Shown piece by piece: positions 39,430 through 51,123 of a stretch of DNA of 64,000 nucleotides. The stretch's first letter is position 1. Every line of letters starts with the position of its first letter. Source of the stretch: Acidobacteriota bacterium. Its GTDB lineage: Bacteria > Acidobacteriota > Terriglobia > Acidiferrales > UBA7541. Under the pieces are notes generated by a model. It made no database searches. It saw only the letters and a program-made list of their open reading frames with translations, and had not been told where the DNA came from. The translations under genes were made by a program, and so were the position numbers. The stretch lies in the NCBI GenBank assembly GCA_013289585.1, contig JABCZR010000010.1, positions 62,001-126,000 of the forward strand, in the 5' to 3' direction.

Positions 39430-42400
39430 ATGATCAACTTTCTGGAAAACCTGAAGCTCCGGCGGAAACTACTGATCGCCATGGTTCCGCTGGTCTTGAT
39501 GGTCATCGTCGCGGGTGTGTATTCGTCATTCGAAAGCAAGACCATCGACGCCTGGTACAGCACCCTGATTGACACAGAAGTGGAGGCATTGCGGAACATC
39601 GCCGAAGCGCGAAGTCACACAAATCGGTTCGGGCTCTTTCTGTACGAGCTTGTCGCAGAGACCGATCCCGATCGAAAACTGAAAATCGACGGGCAATTGG
39701 AGAAGACTCGCGCCGACTACCACACCGTGATTTCTGCGGCCCTTCGGGAGAGCCCTGAGCGCGCGGATAAAATCAACACCGCAGCAGCCCTCTTCGATAA
39801 AGCCGTAGATGATGCGCGCCCAGTGCGCGCCGCTGCCATGGCCGGAAACACCGAAAAAGCTTCAAATCTGATGCGCGCCGGGGTGAACCAGGAATTGGAG
39901 CAGGCGCGCCAGGCCGCCATCAACATCACAGAGGAGCTGCAGAAGGCCATTGATGACCGCTCCAACGAGCTGACCAGAAACACGCACCACGCGATCGTGG
40001 TCACCTGGCTGGTGATCGGGTTGGGCCTGTTGGCATCGTGGGCCACCGCGGTCTTTATCGTGCAAACGGAAGTCGTGCGGGAGATGCTTTCTCTTCGCGG
40101 CAGCATCCAGGATCTCGCGGACGGGAAGTTGGACGAACCCATACCCTTTCTCGATCGCCGCAACGAGATCGGCGAGATCAGCCGCGCGCTTCGAACGCTG
40201 CAACGCGGCGCCCGCGAACGCGAGATTCAAGGCTGGGTAAAAGCCGAGGCGGCGTCCACTCTGCAGCGGCTGCAATCGACCCAGGACTTTAGCGCGTTCG
40301 CGACTGCCTTGTTGTCGCGCCTGTCGGAATCCATCCCCATCATTTATGGAGCACTTTATCTCGTTGATGAGACACAGAAGCGATTCTTCCGCGCGGGATC
40401 GTTTGCGCTCAACGACGCGAATAATCCACAAGAGTTTGCGCTCGGTGAGGGCCTGGCGGGGCAAGCTGCCGTGGAACGCCGGCCGCTGGCAATTACCGCC
40501 GGCGATCAAGTCCGGATCACAGCTGGCATGGGGACCGTGAAGCCCGGCATCCTGCTGTTTCTGCCAGTGATCAATCAAGACGTCGTGACAGCAGTCATCG
40601 AGTTGGCGCCGGTTTCCTCTGTAAGCGAGCGCCAGCAAGCCCTGCTCGATGCGCTCTTACCCTCCGTAGCCCTGAGCGCCGAAATCCTGGCCGGCAACAT
40701 TGCCACCAGAAAGCTTCTCGATCAGACCCGCGCCCAAGCGGAAGCGCTGGCCGCTTCCGAACGCCAGATCACCGCGCGCAAAGAGGAGCTCGAATCCATC
40801 AACCAGGCGCTCGAAGTGTCGGAGGTGGAACTGCGGCGCGCCAAGGAAGTCGCGGAAGAAGCCAGCAGAATCAAGGCGGATTTCCTGGCCAATATGAGCC
40901 ACGAGATTCGTACGCCCATGAATGCCATTATCGGCATGTCGCATCTGACGTTGCGGACCGAACTCAATCCTCGTCAGAAAGATTACGTCCGAAAGATTCA
41001 AATGGCCGGCCAGCACCTGCTCGGCATCATCAACGACATTCTGGATTTCTCGAAAATTGAAGCCGGCAAATTGTCGGTCGAAACTATCGACTTCGATCTC
41101 GAAAAAGTGCTGGAGAACGTCAGCAACCTGATCTCCGAGAAAGCCTCGGCCAAAGGATTGGAACTCATCTTCGACATCGAAGCCGCGGTCCCCACGCAAC
41201 TGAAGGGTGATCCCCTGCGCTTGGGACAAATCCTGATCAACTTTTGCAACAACGCCGTCAAATTTACCGAGAGCGGCGAGATCGTCGTTAGAGCCCGCGT
41301 CCAGGAAAAAGATGAGGACGGTCAACTGGTTCGTTTTTCGGTCAGCGACACCGGAATTGGCCTGACCCAGGAACAAATGGGACGCCTGTTTCAAGCGTTC
41401 GAACAGGCCGATGCTTCCACAACACGCCAGCACGGCGGCACCGGGCTGGGATTGGCGATTTCGAAGCGGTTGGCGCAACTGATGGGCGGCGATGTTGGCG
41501 TCGAGAGCGAAGTGGGCAAAGGAAGCACGTTCTGGTTTACCGCCCGCCTGGGAAACAGCGCGGTTTCAGCGCGCCGCGCGGCGAGGCCCGACTTGCGCGG
41601 CCGGCGCGTTTTGATCATCGACGACAATCCGCAAGCCCGCGCGGTACTTTCGAGCATGCTCACGAGCATGACTTTTGTCGTGCACGAGGCGCCATCGGGC
41701 CTCGAAGGAATCGAGATGGTCCGTCACGCCGCGGCAGTTGGCGAGCCCTATGAGATTGCTTTTGTGGACTGGCAGATGCCGGGGATTGATGGCATCGAAA
41801 CCGGCAAACGGATTCACGCGCTGCCAAATATAGCCGTCAAGCCTCAACTCGTAATGGTTACCGCGTACGGCCGCGAAGAAGTTCTAAAGCAGGCGGAAGC
41901 CAACGCATTCGCCAACGTCTTGATCAAGCCCGTAACTCCCTCCATGCTGTTCGATTCGGCGATCGAAGTCCTCGGCGCCGGCCAGGAGAGCGTTCGCGAC
42001 CTCCAGGCTGGTCCTGCTCCGGAACTATCCCGGTTGCGTGACGCGCGAGTTTTGCTGGTGGAAGACAATGAACTCAATCAAGAGGTAGCTCTCGCGCTGC
42101 TTGAGGACGCGCACATGTCGATTGATGTGGCGCAGAACGGGGAGGTTGCTGTCCGCATGGTGGGTAGCGGCACGTACGACGTGGTGTTAATGGATATGCA
42201 GATGCCCGTGATGGATGGCATCACCGCAACGAAAGCGATCCGCGCCAATCCGCGGTTTCGCTCGCTGCCCATTATTGCCATGACTGCCAACGTGATGGCC
42301 GCCGATCGCGAAAAGTGTATCGAGGCCGGCATGAACGACCATGTCGCCAAGCCCATTGATCCCGAGGAACTTTTCGCCGCGCTGCTCCGCTGGATCAAGC

Positions 42401-43083
42401 CCCGCGATGGGGGCAGAGCGGCGGGAGAAGCCGCGGCGCCAGTCTCGAGCCCTTTGGCGCCGGCTAAAGCTCCTGATTCCGTGGTTCTGGAAATTCCCGG
42501 GATCGACACCAAGTCCGCGCTCCGGCGAACGGGCGGCAATCTAAAGCGTTATGAGTCCCTATTGCGCAAATTTGCGGACCCGATGGCGGGTGGCGTCGCG
42601 GAAATCCGGAGCGCTCTGGTCGCGAACGATACAGTGACAGCCGCGCGAGCTGCTCATTCCTTAAAAGGCGCTGCTGCCAATCTTGGCGCGACCGCGCTGG
42701 CGGAAGTCGCAGCAAAGGCGGAGACTGCCCTGACCAAGGGGCAGGGTGTTGAAGATGCATTAAAATCGCTTGCGATTTCTTTCGAAGCCCTAACGGCGGC
42801 AATTCGAACGGCGCTCCCGAACGAACAAGTAGCAGCCGGAGATGCCCAGGTTTCCGCGGATCCCGCGACGGTGCGGGAACCTCTCAACCGGCTTAGAAAA
42901 TTGCTGAAAAATGACGATGGCGACGCCTCCGATTTCATAATCGACGCCCGGCCCGCGTTGTCCCGAGTGCTGACTGAATCGGAGATCAATACTCTCACCG
43001 GCCTGGTCGGCAACTTCGATTTCGAAGCTGCACTCAAGTCCCTTGCAAACATTTCCGCGCGTCTGTCCCTCAAACTGGAGTGA
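39430..43083 (+). CDS. Hybrid sensor histidine kinase (HAMP-GAF-HisKA-HATPase-REC-REC-HPt)
   Basis: TM segments; [16 protein letters not shown]-box; DTGIGL and [13 protein letters not shown]; two receiver domains ([20 protein letters not shown]); [14 protein letters not shown] HPt. Confidence 0.93.
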   Translation: MINFLENLKLRRKLLIAMVPLVLMVIVAGVYSSFESKTIDAWYSTLIDTEVEALRNIAEARSHTNRFGLFLYELVAETDPDRKLKIDGQLEKTRADYHTVISAALRESPERADKINTAAALFDKAVDDARPVRAAAMAGNTEKASNLMRAGVNQELEQARQAAINITEELQKAIDDRSNELTRNTHHAIVVTWLVIGLGLLASWATAVFIVQTEVVREMLSLRGSIQDLADGKLDEPIPFLDRRNEIGEISRALRTLQRGAREREIQGWVKAEAASTLQRLQSTQDFSAFATALLSRLSESIPIIYGALYLVDETQKRFFRAGSFALNDANNPQEFALGEGLAGQAAVERRPLAITAGDQVRITAGMGTVKPGILLFLPVINQDVVTAVIELAPVSSVSERQQALLDALLPSVALSAEILAGNIATRKLLDQTRAQAEALAASERQITARKEELESINQALEVSEVELRRAKEVAEEASRIKADFLANMSHEIRTPMNAIIGMSHLTLRTELNPRQKDYVRKIQMAGQHLLGIINDILDFSKIEAGKLSVETIDFDLEKVLENVSNLISEKASAKGLELIFDIEAAVPTQLKGDPLRLGQILINFCNNAVKFTESGEIVVRARVQEKDEDGQLVRFSVSDTGIGLTQEQMGRLFQAFEQADASTTRQHGGTGLGLAISKRLAQLMGGDVGVESEVGKGSTFWFTARLGNSAVSARRAARPDLRGRRVLIIDDNPQARAVLSSMLTSMTFVVHEAPSGLEGIEMVRHAAAVGEPYEIAFVDWQMPGIDGIETGKRIHALPNIAVKPQLVMVTAYGREEVLKQAEANAFANVLIKPVTPSMLFDSAIEVLGAGQESVRDLQAGPAPELSRLRDARVLLVEDNELNQEVALALLEDAHMSIDVAQNGEVAVRMVGSGTYDVVLMDMQMPVMDGITATKAIRANPRFRSLPIIAMTANVMAADREKCIEAGMNDHVAKPIDPEELFAALLRWIKPRDGGRAAGEAAAPVSSPLAPAKAPDSVVLEIPGIDTKSALRRTGGNLKRYESLLRKFADPMAGGVAEIRSALVANDTVTAARAAHSLKGAAANLGATALAEVAAKAETALTKGQGVEDALKSLAISFEALTAAIRTALPNEQVAAGDAQVSADPATVREPLNRLRKLLKNDDGDASDFIIDARPALSRVLTESEINTLTGLVGNFDFEAALKSLANISARLSLKLE

Positions 43084-43087
43084 AAAT

Positions 43088-44251
43088 ATGGCTCAAGCAG
43101 CGCCAGCACCAGCAAAATCAATTCTGATTGTCGACGACACCCCCATCAATCTCGGCGTGATCTCCGGCGCGCTGAAAGATTCGTATCGAACCAAAGTTGC
43201 CACCAATGGCGAGAAGGCGCTTTCCATTGCCTCCGGCGAGGAGAAGCCCGACCTGATTCTGCTCGACGTGATGATGCCGGAAATGGACGGCTACGAAGTC
43301 TGCCGCCGCTTGAAAGCGAATCCGGACACGCGGGATATCCCGGTGATTTTTCTTACTGGACAGACCGGAACGGACGATGAAACGAAAGGATTCGAAGTCG
43401 GCGCTGTCGACTATATTCATAAGCCATTTTCCGAGGCCGTTGTAAAAGCGCGCGTGCGTACCCACCTCATGCTCCGCGAAGCCCATGAGCAAATTGCGAA
43501 ACAACTGGTGGCCATCAACATTGAATTGGAAATGGCGCGGCAAATCCAGTTGTCCATTCTGCCGCGCAGCACGCCGAAACTTCAGGGTCTCGATATTGTG
43601 GCCAGCTACATTCCTATGACTTCCGTCGCGGGTGATTTTTATGACTTCATTATTGTGGACGAAAAACGCGTTGGGATTCTCGTCGCTGACGTGTCGGGAC
43701 ACGGCTTGCCTTCCGCGCTGATCGCTTCCATGCTGCAGGTCGCCCTGACCGCTCAAGCGTCCCACGCTGCTGATCCGGCGCGGGTGCTGTCGGGATTGAA
43801 TCAGGCGCTGTGCGGAAAGTTCGAACATAATTTCGTGACCGCGGCCTATGTGTTTGTGGACATGGAAAAAAAGATGATGACTTACGCCGGGGCTGGGCAC
43901 CCACCTGTGCTGTTTTGGCGCAGCTCGGCTGGCAAAGTCAGCGAGGTTCTGGAAAACGGACTGTTCCTCGGCCAGTTCCCCGAAGCCACCTACGCCTCCC
44001 TGCAATTACCCGTTGAGGCTGGTGACCGGAGTGTCCTCTATACCGATGGAATTCCGGAAACAAAAAACGCATCGGAAGAAGAATTCGGGACCAAGAGATT
44101 CATGCAGTTTATGCAGAAGAACCACAGCCTGCCCGTGGATCAGTTCGCCGATGGATTGCTCGACGAGCTGTCGCGCTGGTCAGGGCAGCCGCGTGGTCAG
44201 GGACAACAGGACGACATCACCGTGCTGACCATTGAGTTCAAAAACTCCTGA
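43088..44251 (+). CDS. Response regulator with C-terminal PP2C/SpoIIE (RsbU-like) phosphatase
   Basis: LIVDDTPINL, LDVMMPEMDG, K at HKPFSE; EMARQIQLSILPRSTP, AGDFYDF, VADVSGHGLPSAL, YTDGIPE. Confidence 0.92.
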   Translation: MAQAAPAPAKSILIVDDTPINLGVISGALKDSYRTKVATNGEKALSIASGEEKPDLILLDVMMPEMDGYEVCRRLKANPDTRDIPVIFLTGQTGTDDETKGFEVGAVDYIHKPFSEAVVKARVRTHLMLREAHEQIAKQLVAINIELEMARQIQLSILPRSTPKLQGLDIVASYIPMTSVAGDFYDFIIVDEKRVGILVADVSGHGLPSALIASMLQVALTAQASHAADPARVLSGLNQALCGKFEHNFVTAAYVFVDMEKKMMTYAGAGHPPVLFWRSSAGKVSEVLENGLFLGQFPEATYASLQLPVEAGDRSVLYTDGIPETKNASEEEFGTKRFMQFMQKNHSLPVDQFADGLLDELSRWSGQPRGQGQQDDITVLTIEFKNS

Positions 44252-44325
44252 TGGGGGAGCTCAGCTCGAGCGAGAATTCCTCAGAATCTTTCTTCCATCT
44301 TCCTGCGCGTCGAATAGTGGACAAA

Positions 44326-44355
44326 GATGGCAGGCCTTTCGGCCGGGGCGCCATC
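44326..44355. terminator. Nested hairpin between response regulator and M48 gene
   Basis: GATGGC-a-GGCC-tttc-GGCC-ggggc-GCCATC. Confidence 0.3.
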
Positions 44356-44455
44356 TAGTAAGTACTCCTGTCCTTAATCTGACTCTCCGTACAGATGGCA
44401 ATTCAGGTTTTGGACGGTAGCCTGCCGAAGACGGGCGGTTTCCGTAACGAACAGT

Positions 44456-46138
44456 ATGGGAGGCCTTATGCGTACCCTGAAGATCTTGCCGGTTATGCTG
44501 GCGCTGGGTGCGATCCCGCTGGCCGCAGCCCCCCAGCAGCAATCGTCCCTGACCCAAGTGGTGGACAAGATTGTGGCTCAAGAGCAAGCGGAGATGCAGT
44601 CGCTGCGCCAATATTCACCGATCGTGGAAACGTACATCCAGCTGCTCCACCCTAGCAAGGATCTCGGTCCCGTGCCGAACGGCGACAAGTATTTTCTCGG
44701 CCGCGCCGAACTCGCAAAGGGCGTGGAACTCGAACCGCTCATCAGCGGCACGCGTACGAAGCACAATATGTTCGGAAGTTTGGGCAATCTATTCTCGATG
44801 GAATTCCTGCCGCGCGGTTTCCTCCAGATGATCTATCTGGACATGAACGGCTTCGACCGCCAGCACTACAAGTTTGACTACGTCGGCCGCGAGTTCCTGG
44901 GCGAGGTTCGCTGTCTGGTTTTCGATATCGATCCAACGTCAAAAACCGACAGAGGGCGCTTCGTCGGCCGTATCTGGGTGGAAGATCAGGATTACCACAT
45001 CGTGCGTTTCAACGGTGGGTACAGCGGCCGGTCCAAGGCTAGCTACTACTTTAATTTTGACAGCTGGCGCACAAATGCCGGGAAGAACGAATGGCTCCCG
45101 TCTTTCATCTACAGCGAAGAAGTCGACAATGTGGAAGTCAAGACCTTCAGGGCGCAGACACGTCTTTGGGGCTACGCCCCCGAGCACGCTCAGGAAGAGC
45201 AGGAGCTGAGCAAAGTCCTGGTGGAGACGTCCAAGCCGGTGAAGGATCAGACGGAAACGGCAAATGATTATTCACCTCTTCAAGCAAAGCGCGCCTGGGG
45301 TCGCCAGGCGGAAGACAACGTTGCCTCCAAGATGGAGCAGATGGGCTTGATGGCACCGTACGGTGACGTGGACAAGGTGCTGGAGACCGTGGTCAACAAT
45401 CTCGAGGTCACCAATAACCTCGATATCCAACCGCCGGTGCGCTGCCGCGTGCTGATGACCTCAACGCTGGAATCGTTCACTATGGGCCACACCATCGTCC
45501 TGAGCCGCGGCTTGGTGGATGTGCTTCCCGACGAGGCCAGTCTTGCGGCTATCCTCGCGCACGAGCTCGGTCATGTGGTGCTCGGACATCGCATGGGTAC
45601 GCAATATGCATTCTTCAATCGCTTGCGTTTCGAAGAGAAGGATACCTTCCGCCACTTTGGATTTACGCGCACGCCGGAAGAGGAACAGGCTGCGACGCAG
45701 GCAGGTGTTGAAATACTGAAGAAGTCGCCATACAAGGACCAACCGGGAAACGCCCCGCTCTTTCTTCAAGCGTTGAGTAGCCGTTCGAAGGAGATCCCCA
45801 ACCTGGTCAGTCCACATCTTGGCAATCGGGTCGCGACAAGCTCGACCATCTCCTCGGCGCTGCCCGCCGCCCAGTCTCCCGCAGCAAAGCCTGCAGCTAA
45901 CGCCATTGCGGCGTTGCCACTCGGCGGACGCATCAAAATCGAACCATGGAACAATCAGCTGCAAATGCTGAAATCCAAGCCCGCAGGTTCAGTGGCCGAG
46001 GACGAGAAGATCCCGTTCGAAGTTACGCCGTTTGTTCTCTATCTCACTCGCCAGACCGATAACTCATCGGCGGCTCCAGCTAGTGCGGTATCCGTGAAGT
46101 CAGACCCGGATACGCCAATACCAGTCTCTAAACCATAA
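44456..46138 (+). CDS. Secreted M48-family metalloprotease
   Basis: Signal peptide; LAAILAHELGHVVLGHRMG contains HExxH. Confidence 0.85.
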   Translation: MGGLMRTLKILPVMLALGAIPLAAAPQQQSSLTQVVDKIVAQEQAEMQSLRQYSPIVETYIQLLHPSKDLGPVPNGDKYFLGRAELAKGVELEPLISGTRTKHNMFGSLGNLFSMEFLPRGFLQMIYLDMNGFDRQHYKFDYVGREFLGEVRCLVFDIDPTSKTDRGRFVGRIWVEDQDYHIVRFNGGYSGRSKASYYFNFDSWRTNAGKNEWLPSFIYSEEVDNVEVKTFRAQTRLWGYAPEHAQEEQELSKVLVETSKPVKDQTETANDYSPLQAKRAWGRQAEDNVASKMEQMGLMAPYGDVDKVLETVVNNLEVTNNLDIQPPVRCRVLMTSTLESFTMGHTIVLSRGLVDVLPDEASLAAILAHELGHVVLGHRMGTQYAFFNRLRFEEKDTFRHFGFTRTPEEEQAATQAGVEILKKSPYKDQPGNAPLFLQALSSRSKEIPNLVSPHLGNRVATSSTISSALPAAQSPAAKPAANAIAALPLGGRIKIEPWNNQLQMLKSKPAGSVAEDEKIPFEVTPFVLYLTRQTDNSSAAPASAVSVKSDPDTPIPVSKP

Positions 46139-46271
46139 GCGGCTCAAGAACGAAACCGCTTCTCACCTGCGATCGGTGAACGCGATCCTGCCAGACAAAG
46201 TGATCTGGTGGCCGGCGAACGCGTTCACTGGAAACGAATCCGCTGCCAATTCATAAGATCGTTGCAAAGAG

Positions 46272-47660
46272 TTGTGCTACGCTGGCGCCAATTCCCTTGG
46301 CCATGATACGAAAAATCTTCGGCACATCCATGAACCTGCGGACGCGCAATTGACGGAGCACCCGACAAGGCTCGTTCGAACGATTGGGCGCTGGAGCCTT
46401 GTCGCGTTGATCATTAACACGATGATTGGCGCGAGCATTTTTGGGCTGCCGGCGCTGATTGCGGCGCGGCTCGGGAAGTGGAGTCCCCTCGGATTTCTCG
46501 CGGCGTTCGCCGGAATTGCGGTCATCGCCGCGTGCATGGCGGAAGTGGCGTCGCAGTTCCAGGAGGCGGGCGGACCCTACCTTTATGCGCGAGTGGCGTT
46601 TGGCCGGTTTCTTGCGATCCAGAATGGCTGGCTGACGTGGCTCTCCAGGATCGCGGCGGTTTCCGCTGTGGCGAATCTCTTCATCACTTATCTCAGCGAA
46701 TTTTTTCCAGGCGTGAAGGCGCCACTCGTGAGGGCAGCTGTCTTGACGGTTCTGATTGGTTTTCTCGCAGCGGTGAACTATCGCGGAGTGACGGGGGGAA
46801 ACTGGGTCAGCAATTTTTTTACCGTGACTAAGGTTATCTTGCTCGCATTTTTCATCGTGGCGGGGCTCGCGGCGCTGTTGCTGCATCCTGGAATTCGAGT
46901 AGCGCCGCCCGATATGACGACAACGGCAACGGATTGGTTTGAGGCGTTGCTCCTCATGATCTATTCCTACGGGGGATTCGAAGCGGCGCTTATCGCTTCC
47001 GGAGAAACGCGCGACGCGCGCAAGGACATTCCGTTCGCGTTGTTCACGGCGATCGCCGCGACGACCATTTTGTACATCGCCGTGCAGTATCTGGTGATCC
47101 ATACGATTCCGGATGCGGGTGCGTCGAGCGCACCGGTGGTGGATTCCGCACGGCGGTTTCTTTCGCCGCTGGGGGTGCAGATTGTGGCAGCAGGGACGCT
47201 GGCCTCGGCTTATGGCTATCTCAGCGCCAATATGCTGCATACGCCGCGAATCACGTTCGCCATGGGCGAGCGCGGAGATTTCCCGGTGTTTTTCGGCAGG
47301 ATTCATTCGCGCTTTCGAACGCCACATCTCTCCATTGTGATCTTTGCCGTGGTGCTGCTGGCGTTTTCGATCGCCGGCAATTTCAAATGGAATGCGCTGT
47401 TGTCCAGCGTGGCGCGGTTGTTTGTCTACGGATCGGTCGCGGCGGCGCTGCCGGCGCTGCGGAAAAAGCAGCCGCAAGCAGAGCGGTTCCGGCTGCCGTT
47501 CGGCAACTTGTTGGCGCTGCTCGCGCTGCTGTTCACGGGTATCCTGGTCACACGCATGCATTGGGGCGAATTCCTGGTGATTTCTATCACGGCGGCGCTG
47601 GCGTTCTTGAATTGGCTCTGGGCGCGGAAGCGGGGCGATTCGTTCGAATCCACGAGTTAA
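46272..47660 (+). CDS. APC-superfamily amino acid permease
   Basis: NTMIGASIFGLPALIAARLG, SGETRDARKDIPFALF; about 12 hydrophobic segments; true start probably downstream of 46272. Confidence 0.86.
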   Translation: MCYAGANSLGHDTKNLRHIHEPADAQLTEHPTRLVRTIGRWSLVALIINTMIGASIFGLPALIAARLGKWSPLGFLAAFAGIAVIAACMAEVASQFQEAGGPYLYARVAFGRFLAIQNGWLTWLSRIAAVSAVANLFITYLSEFFPGVKAPLVRAAVLTVLIGFLAAVNYRGVTGGNWVSNFFTVTKVILLAFFIVAGLAALLLHPGIRVAPPDMTTTATDWFEALLLMIYSYGGFEAALIASGETRDARKDIPFALFTAIAATTILYIAVQYLVIHTIPDAGASSAPVVDSARRFLSPLGVQIVAAGTLASAYGYLSANMLHTPRITFAMGERGDFPVFFGRIHSRFRTPHLSIVIFAVVLLAFSIAGNFKWNALLSSVARLFVYGSVAAALPALRKKQPQAERFRLPFGNLLALLALLFTGILVTRMHWGEFLVISITAALAFLNWLWARKRGDSFESTS

Positions 47661-47766
47661 TTCCCGTGCGCGCCGAGAGAAAACCGCCGCCATTTTGGCG
47701 GTTGCATGCCAGGTTCGAACGTGTGATTCCAGTGCCACAAATGTGCCAAATGTTGGAGAGCTTGCC

Positions 47767-48204
47767 ATGACAATGAAACGCACGGGCGATGCGTGGATGC
47801 CGGCGGATGAATACGGCCGCGCAATGCCGAAATTTTCTCTGAATCTGCTGGTGCGCGAAGTGGAGCGGTCAGTTCCCTTTTACAAAGATGTGCTCGGCGC
47901 GGCGGTGCGCTATGCGGATCAAGACTTTGCGGCGCTGAATCTGCAGGGTGTGGATTTTATGCTGCATTCCGACCACGCTTACGACCATCACCCGCTTTTC
48001 GAACGGCTGAAAACTGGCGGTGCGCGTGGAACCGGAGCGGAATTGCGCGTGATGGGGATCGATCCGGATGCTGTTGAAAAAAGAGCAAAGGCTGCCGGAG
48101 TAAAAATCATCCAGCCGGCAATGGATTTTCCGCACGGATGGCGTGACGTGATGCTCGAGGACCCGGATGGCTACATCTGGGCCGTGGGCGTGGCAATACC
48201 TTGA
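47767..48204 (+). CDS. VOC (glyoxalase/bleomycin resistance) family protein
   Basis: FSLNLLVREVERSVPFYKDVLGAAVRYADQDFAAL...GWRDVMLEDPDGYIWAVG. Confidence 0.88.
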   Translation: MTMKRTGDAWMPADEYGRAMPKFSLNLLVREVERSVPFYKDVLGAAVRYADQDFAALNLQGVDFMLHSDHAYDHHPLFERLKTGGARGTGAELRVMGIDPDAVEKRAKAAGVKIIQPAMDFPHGWRDVMLEDPDGYIWAVGVAIP

Positions 48205-48311
48205 GTGCAGTCGGCCGGTCCGTCCTGTCCGATTTGCGGTAGAAACGATACAATATGCGCGCTCGTGCTTCGAATCCTGTGACATGTAGTTGTGTGCGAG
48301 GAGAGAGCTTG

Positions 48312-50369
48312 ATGAATCGCGTGATTCTGCGTTGTGTTTTTGCATTCGCATTGTTCCTGGCCGCTTCGATTTCCGCCTTCGCGCAAGACAGTGCCAAGCA
48401 TCCCATCACCTTTACGGACCTGATCAGCATGCATCGGGTGGCGGAGCCGCAGGTGTCGCCGGACGGAAAATGGGTGGCGTACACGGTGACCACGCCGGAC
48501 ATGGAAGCGAATCGCAACGCCAGCAACATCTGGCTGGTTGCCACGGCGGGTGGCGCGGAAATCCAACTGACGCGGAGCGGGCACGATTCGTCGCCGGCAT
48601 GGTCGCCGGATGGAAAAATGATTGCGTTTCTTTCTTCGCGAAGCGGCGATTCGCAAGTGTTTTTGCTGTCGATGGAGGGTGGAGAGGCCCATCCGTTTAC
48701 GAAACTTTCCACGGGCGCGGATATGGTGAAGTGGTCGCCGGATGGAAAGACGATTGCGTTTACGTCTTCTGTGTATCCGGATTGTAAAGACGATGATTGC
48801 AACAGCAAGCGCGACGCGGAAAAGGAAAAGAGCAAAGTAAAGGCGCACGTGGCTGAGCATCTTCTTTACCGGCACTGGACTCACTGGAACGACGGCAAGC
48901 GCAGCCACCTCTTCGTTGTTTCCGTGGATGGAAGCGGTGCACCGCGTGATCTCACAGCGGGGGCGGATTACGATATTCCGCCAGATGAGCGCAGCGGGCC
49001 TGTCGACATTAATTTTTCGCCTGATGGAAAGGAAATCTGCTTCACCGCGGTGACCGACAAGATGGAAGCGATCAGCACGAATGCGGATTTGTTTATTGTC
49101 CCGGTCGCCGGCGGCGAGGCCAAGCGCATCACCACGCAGCCGGGATTCGATGGGAATCCTGTGTACTCTCCGGATGGGAAATACATCGCGTATCACGCGC
49201 AGCTCACCGCGGAATACGAATCGGATCGCTGGCGCGTGATGCTGTATGACCGGCAGAGCGGCAAGAATGAGAATCTTTCCGAGGGCTTCGACCGCAGCGC
49301 GGAGGAACTGGTGTGGTCGCCGGACAGCAAGACGATTTATTTCACGGCGGAAAACGAAACGCAGAAGCAGGTCTACGCCATGGCCGCACGCGCTGGTGCG
49401 CCACCGAAACCGGTTATCGCGGACACGTATAACATGGCCATTTCCCTTAGCGCTGACGGAAAGACACTGGTGTTCGAGCGAACGAGCCTGACAATGCCGG
49501 CGGAAGTTTTCGCAGCAGCGAGCGACGGCACGAACGCGCGGCAACTAACGCATCAGAACGAAAAGTTCCTGGCGGCGCTGGACATGAATGCCCCGGAGAC
49601 GTTGTGGTTCGAAGGCGCGGAAAAAACGAAAGTGCAGGCCATGCTGATCCGGCCGCCAAATTTCGATGCGACGAAGAAATATCCGCTGCTGGTCCTGCTG
49701 CACGGCGGCCCGCAGACGATGTGGTCGAACGCCTGGGGGTACCGCTGGAATGCGCAGGTTTTTTCCGCGGCGGGATACGTGACGCTGATGATCAACCGCC
49801 GTGGGTCCACGGGCTACGGGCAGAAATTCACGGACGAGATCACCAATGACTGGGGCGGCAAAGCGTACGTCGACGTGATGAACGGCGTGGATTACACGCT
49901 GAAGAAATATTCTTTCGTTGATGGGACGCGCATGGCCGCGGCGGGAGGGTCTTACGGTGGGTACATGGCGGATTGGATTGCGACGCACACCGGACGGTTC
50001 AAAGCGATCGTGAGTCACGCCAGCACCTACGACAAAGTCTCGATGTTCGCGACGGAAGAGTTGTGGTTTGAAGAACACGACATGCAGGGCACGCCGTGGA
50101 CAAATCCGGAAAGCTACAAGAAATGGTCGCCTTCGACGTACGCGAGCGAGTTGGGAAAATTCAAGACGCCGACACTGGTAATCGCGGGGGAACGGGACTA
50201 TCGCGTGCCATACACGCAGTCGCTGGAGTTTTTCAGCGCGCTACAGCGGCAAGGCGTGCCATCGAAGCTGGTAGTTTTTCCAGATGAGGGACACTGGATA
50301 CTGAAACCACAGAATGCGCAATTTTGGTATAAGACGTTTCTGGATTGGGTGGCGACGTACGTCAAATAG
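48312..50369 (+). CDS. Secreted S9-family prolyl oligopeptidase-like peptidase
   Basis: Signal peptide; WSPDGK propeller repeats; LLHGGPQTMWSNAW, AAAGGSYGGYMADWIA (GxSxGG), C-terminal DEGHWI. Confidence 0.93.
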   Translation: MNRVILRCVFAFALFLAASISAFAQDSAKHPITFTDLISMHRVAEPQVSPDGKWVAYTVTTPDMEANRNASNIWLVATAGGAEIQLTRSGHDSSPAWSPDGKMIAFLSSRSGDSQVFLLSMEGGEAHPFTKLSTGADMVKWSPDGKTIAFTSSVYPDCKDDDCNSKRDAEKEKSKVKAHVAEHLLYRHWTHWNDGKRSHLFVVSVDGSGAPRDLTAGADYDIPPDERSGPVDINFSPDGKEICFTAVTDKMEAISTNADLFIVPVAGGEAKRITTQPGFDGNPVYSPDGKYIAYHAQLTAEYESDRWRVMLYDRQSGKNENLSEGFDRSAEELVWSPDSKTIYFTAENETQKQVYAMAARAGAPPKPVIADTYNMAISLSADGKTLVFERTSLTMPAEVFAAASDGTNARQLTHQNEKFLAALDMNAPETLWFEGAEKTKVQAMLIRPPNFDATKKYPLLVLLHGGPQTMWSNAWGYRWNAQVFSAAGYVTLMINRRGSTGYGQKFTDEITNDWGGKAYVDVMNGVDYTLKKYSFVDGTRMAAAGGSYGGYMADWIATHTGRFKAIVSHASTYDKVSMFATEELWFEEHDMQGTPWTNPESYKKWSPSTYASELGKFKTPTLVIAGERDYRVPYTQSLEFFSALQRQGVPSKLVVFPDEGHWILKPQNAQFWYKTFLDWVATYVK

Positions 50370-50419
50370 CGGATCGTCGCGGGGCGTAGGGCCAGACGTG
50401 CTGCGCCCCTACAAGGCGA

Positions 50420-51016
50420 TTAAGAGGCGAGCAGGCGCTGAAGGGCGCGGCGCGCAAAGTGAAAAAGATAAAAGAGCAGAACAGCAGAGAGCGCGACGAG
50501 CGCGACGACGATGATAGTTGTTGCAAGCGGATGGGCCGTGGCCATCCACGTTAGCCACACGGCAAGGATGTCTTCTCCAAAACTCAAAACCCAATTGCTG
50601 AATGGTTCCGGGACGGTATTGACGGCGGCGCGGGCACTGGCCTTAGTGCCGTGGGCGGTCAGGGCGACACCGCCGGCGAGCAGCGCCGCGCCCCAGCGCC
50701 ATTGCGGTGCAGCGCCACCGGCCGCAGCGAACGCAAGCAGCGCGGCGGCCGGCGGACGGATGAACGTGTGGATGGCGTCCCAGATGGTGTCGAAATACGG
50801 AAACTTGTCCGCGAAAAACTCAGCCAGATAAAGGGCGATCGCAATTCCGAGCACCCCAGGATGAGAGAGAATCTGGAGCGAGGGCGGCAGATGAAGCACG
50901 CCGAAACGCTCGAGAAGGCCAAGCGTGGCCACGGTGGCGTAAAGATTCAAACCGGAAGAGAATCCGGCGCCGAGGGCGAGGCCAAGCGTTTCGATGGGGT
51001 TCATCGAGTCCATCAT
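50420..51016 (-). CDS. DUF4126-family membrane protein
   Basis: LGLALGAGFSSGLNLYATVATLGLLERFGVLHLPPSLQILSHPGVLG; start likely 51016. Confidence 0.82.
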   Translation of the reverse strand: MMDSMNPIETLGLALGAGFSSGLNLYATVATLGLLERFGVLHLPPSLQILSHPGVLGIAIALYLAEFFADKFPYFDTIWDAIHTFIRPPAAALLAFAAAGGAAPQWRWGAALLAGGVALTAHGTKASARAAVNTVPEPFSNWVLSFGEDILAVWLTWMATAHPLATTIIVVALVALSAVLLFYLFHFARRALQRLLAS

Positions 51017-51123
51017 ACCAGCCAGCGTGAGCGGCGCGGGCAGTAACTCCTGGTGGGAGAGAGCCGAGGATTGGTTTGACGCGCACGTGAGAGAAGACGA
51101 TTCTGTGGAGCGGACGGTCATCC

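Noticed and set aside
46251-47783. 510-aa minus-strand Arg-rich ORF opposite the APC permease
   Set aside because: Arg/Gln/His-rich complement of a membrane protein; no plausible fold.
48171-49544. 457-aa minus-strand ORF opposite the S9 peptidase
   Set aside because: Arg-rich shadow ORF; the plus strand has signal peptide, propeller and catalytic motifs.
50381-50409. GGGGCG/CGCCCC hairpin as a bidirectional terminator
   Set aside because: Only 6 bp of stem with a 17-nt loop between convergent genes; too weak to list as a feature.
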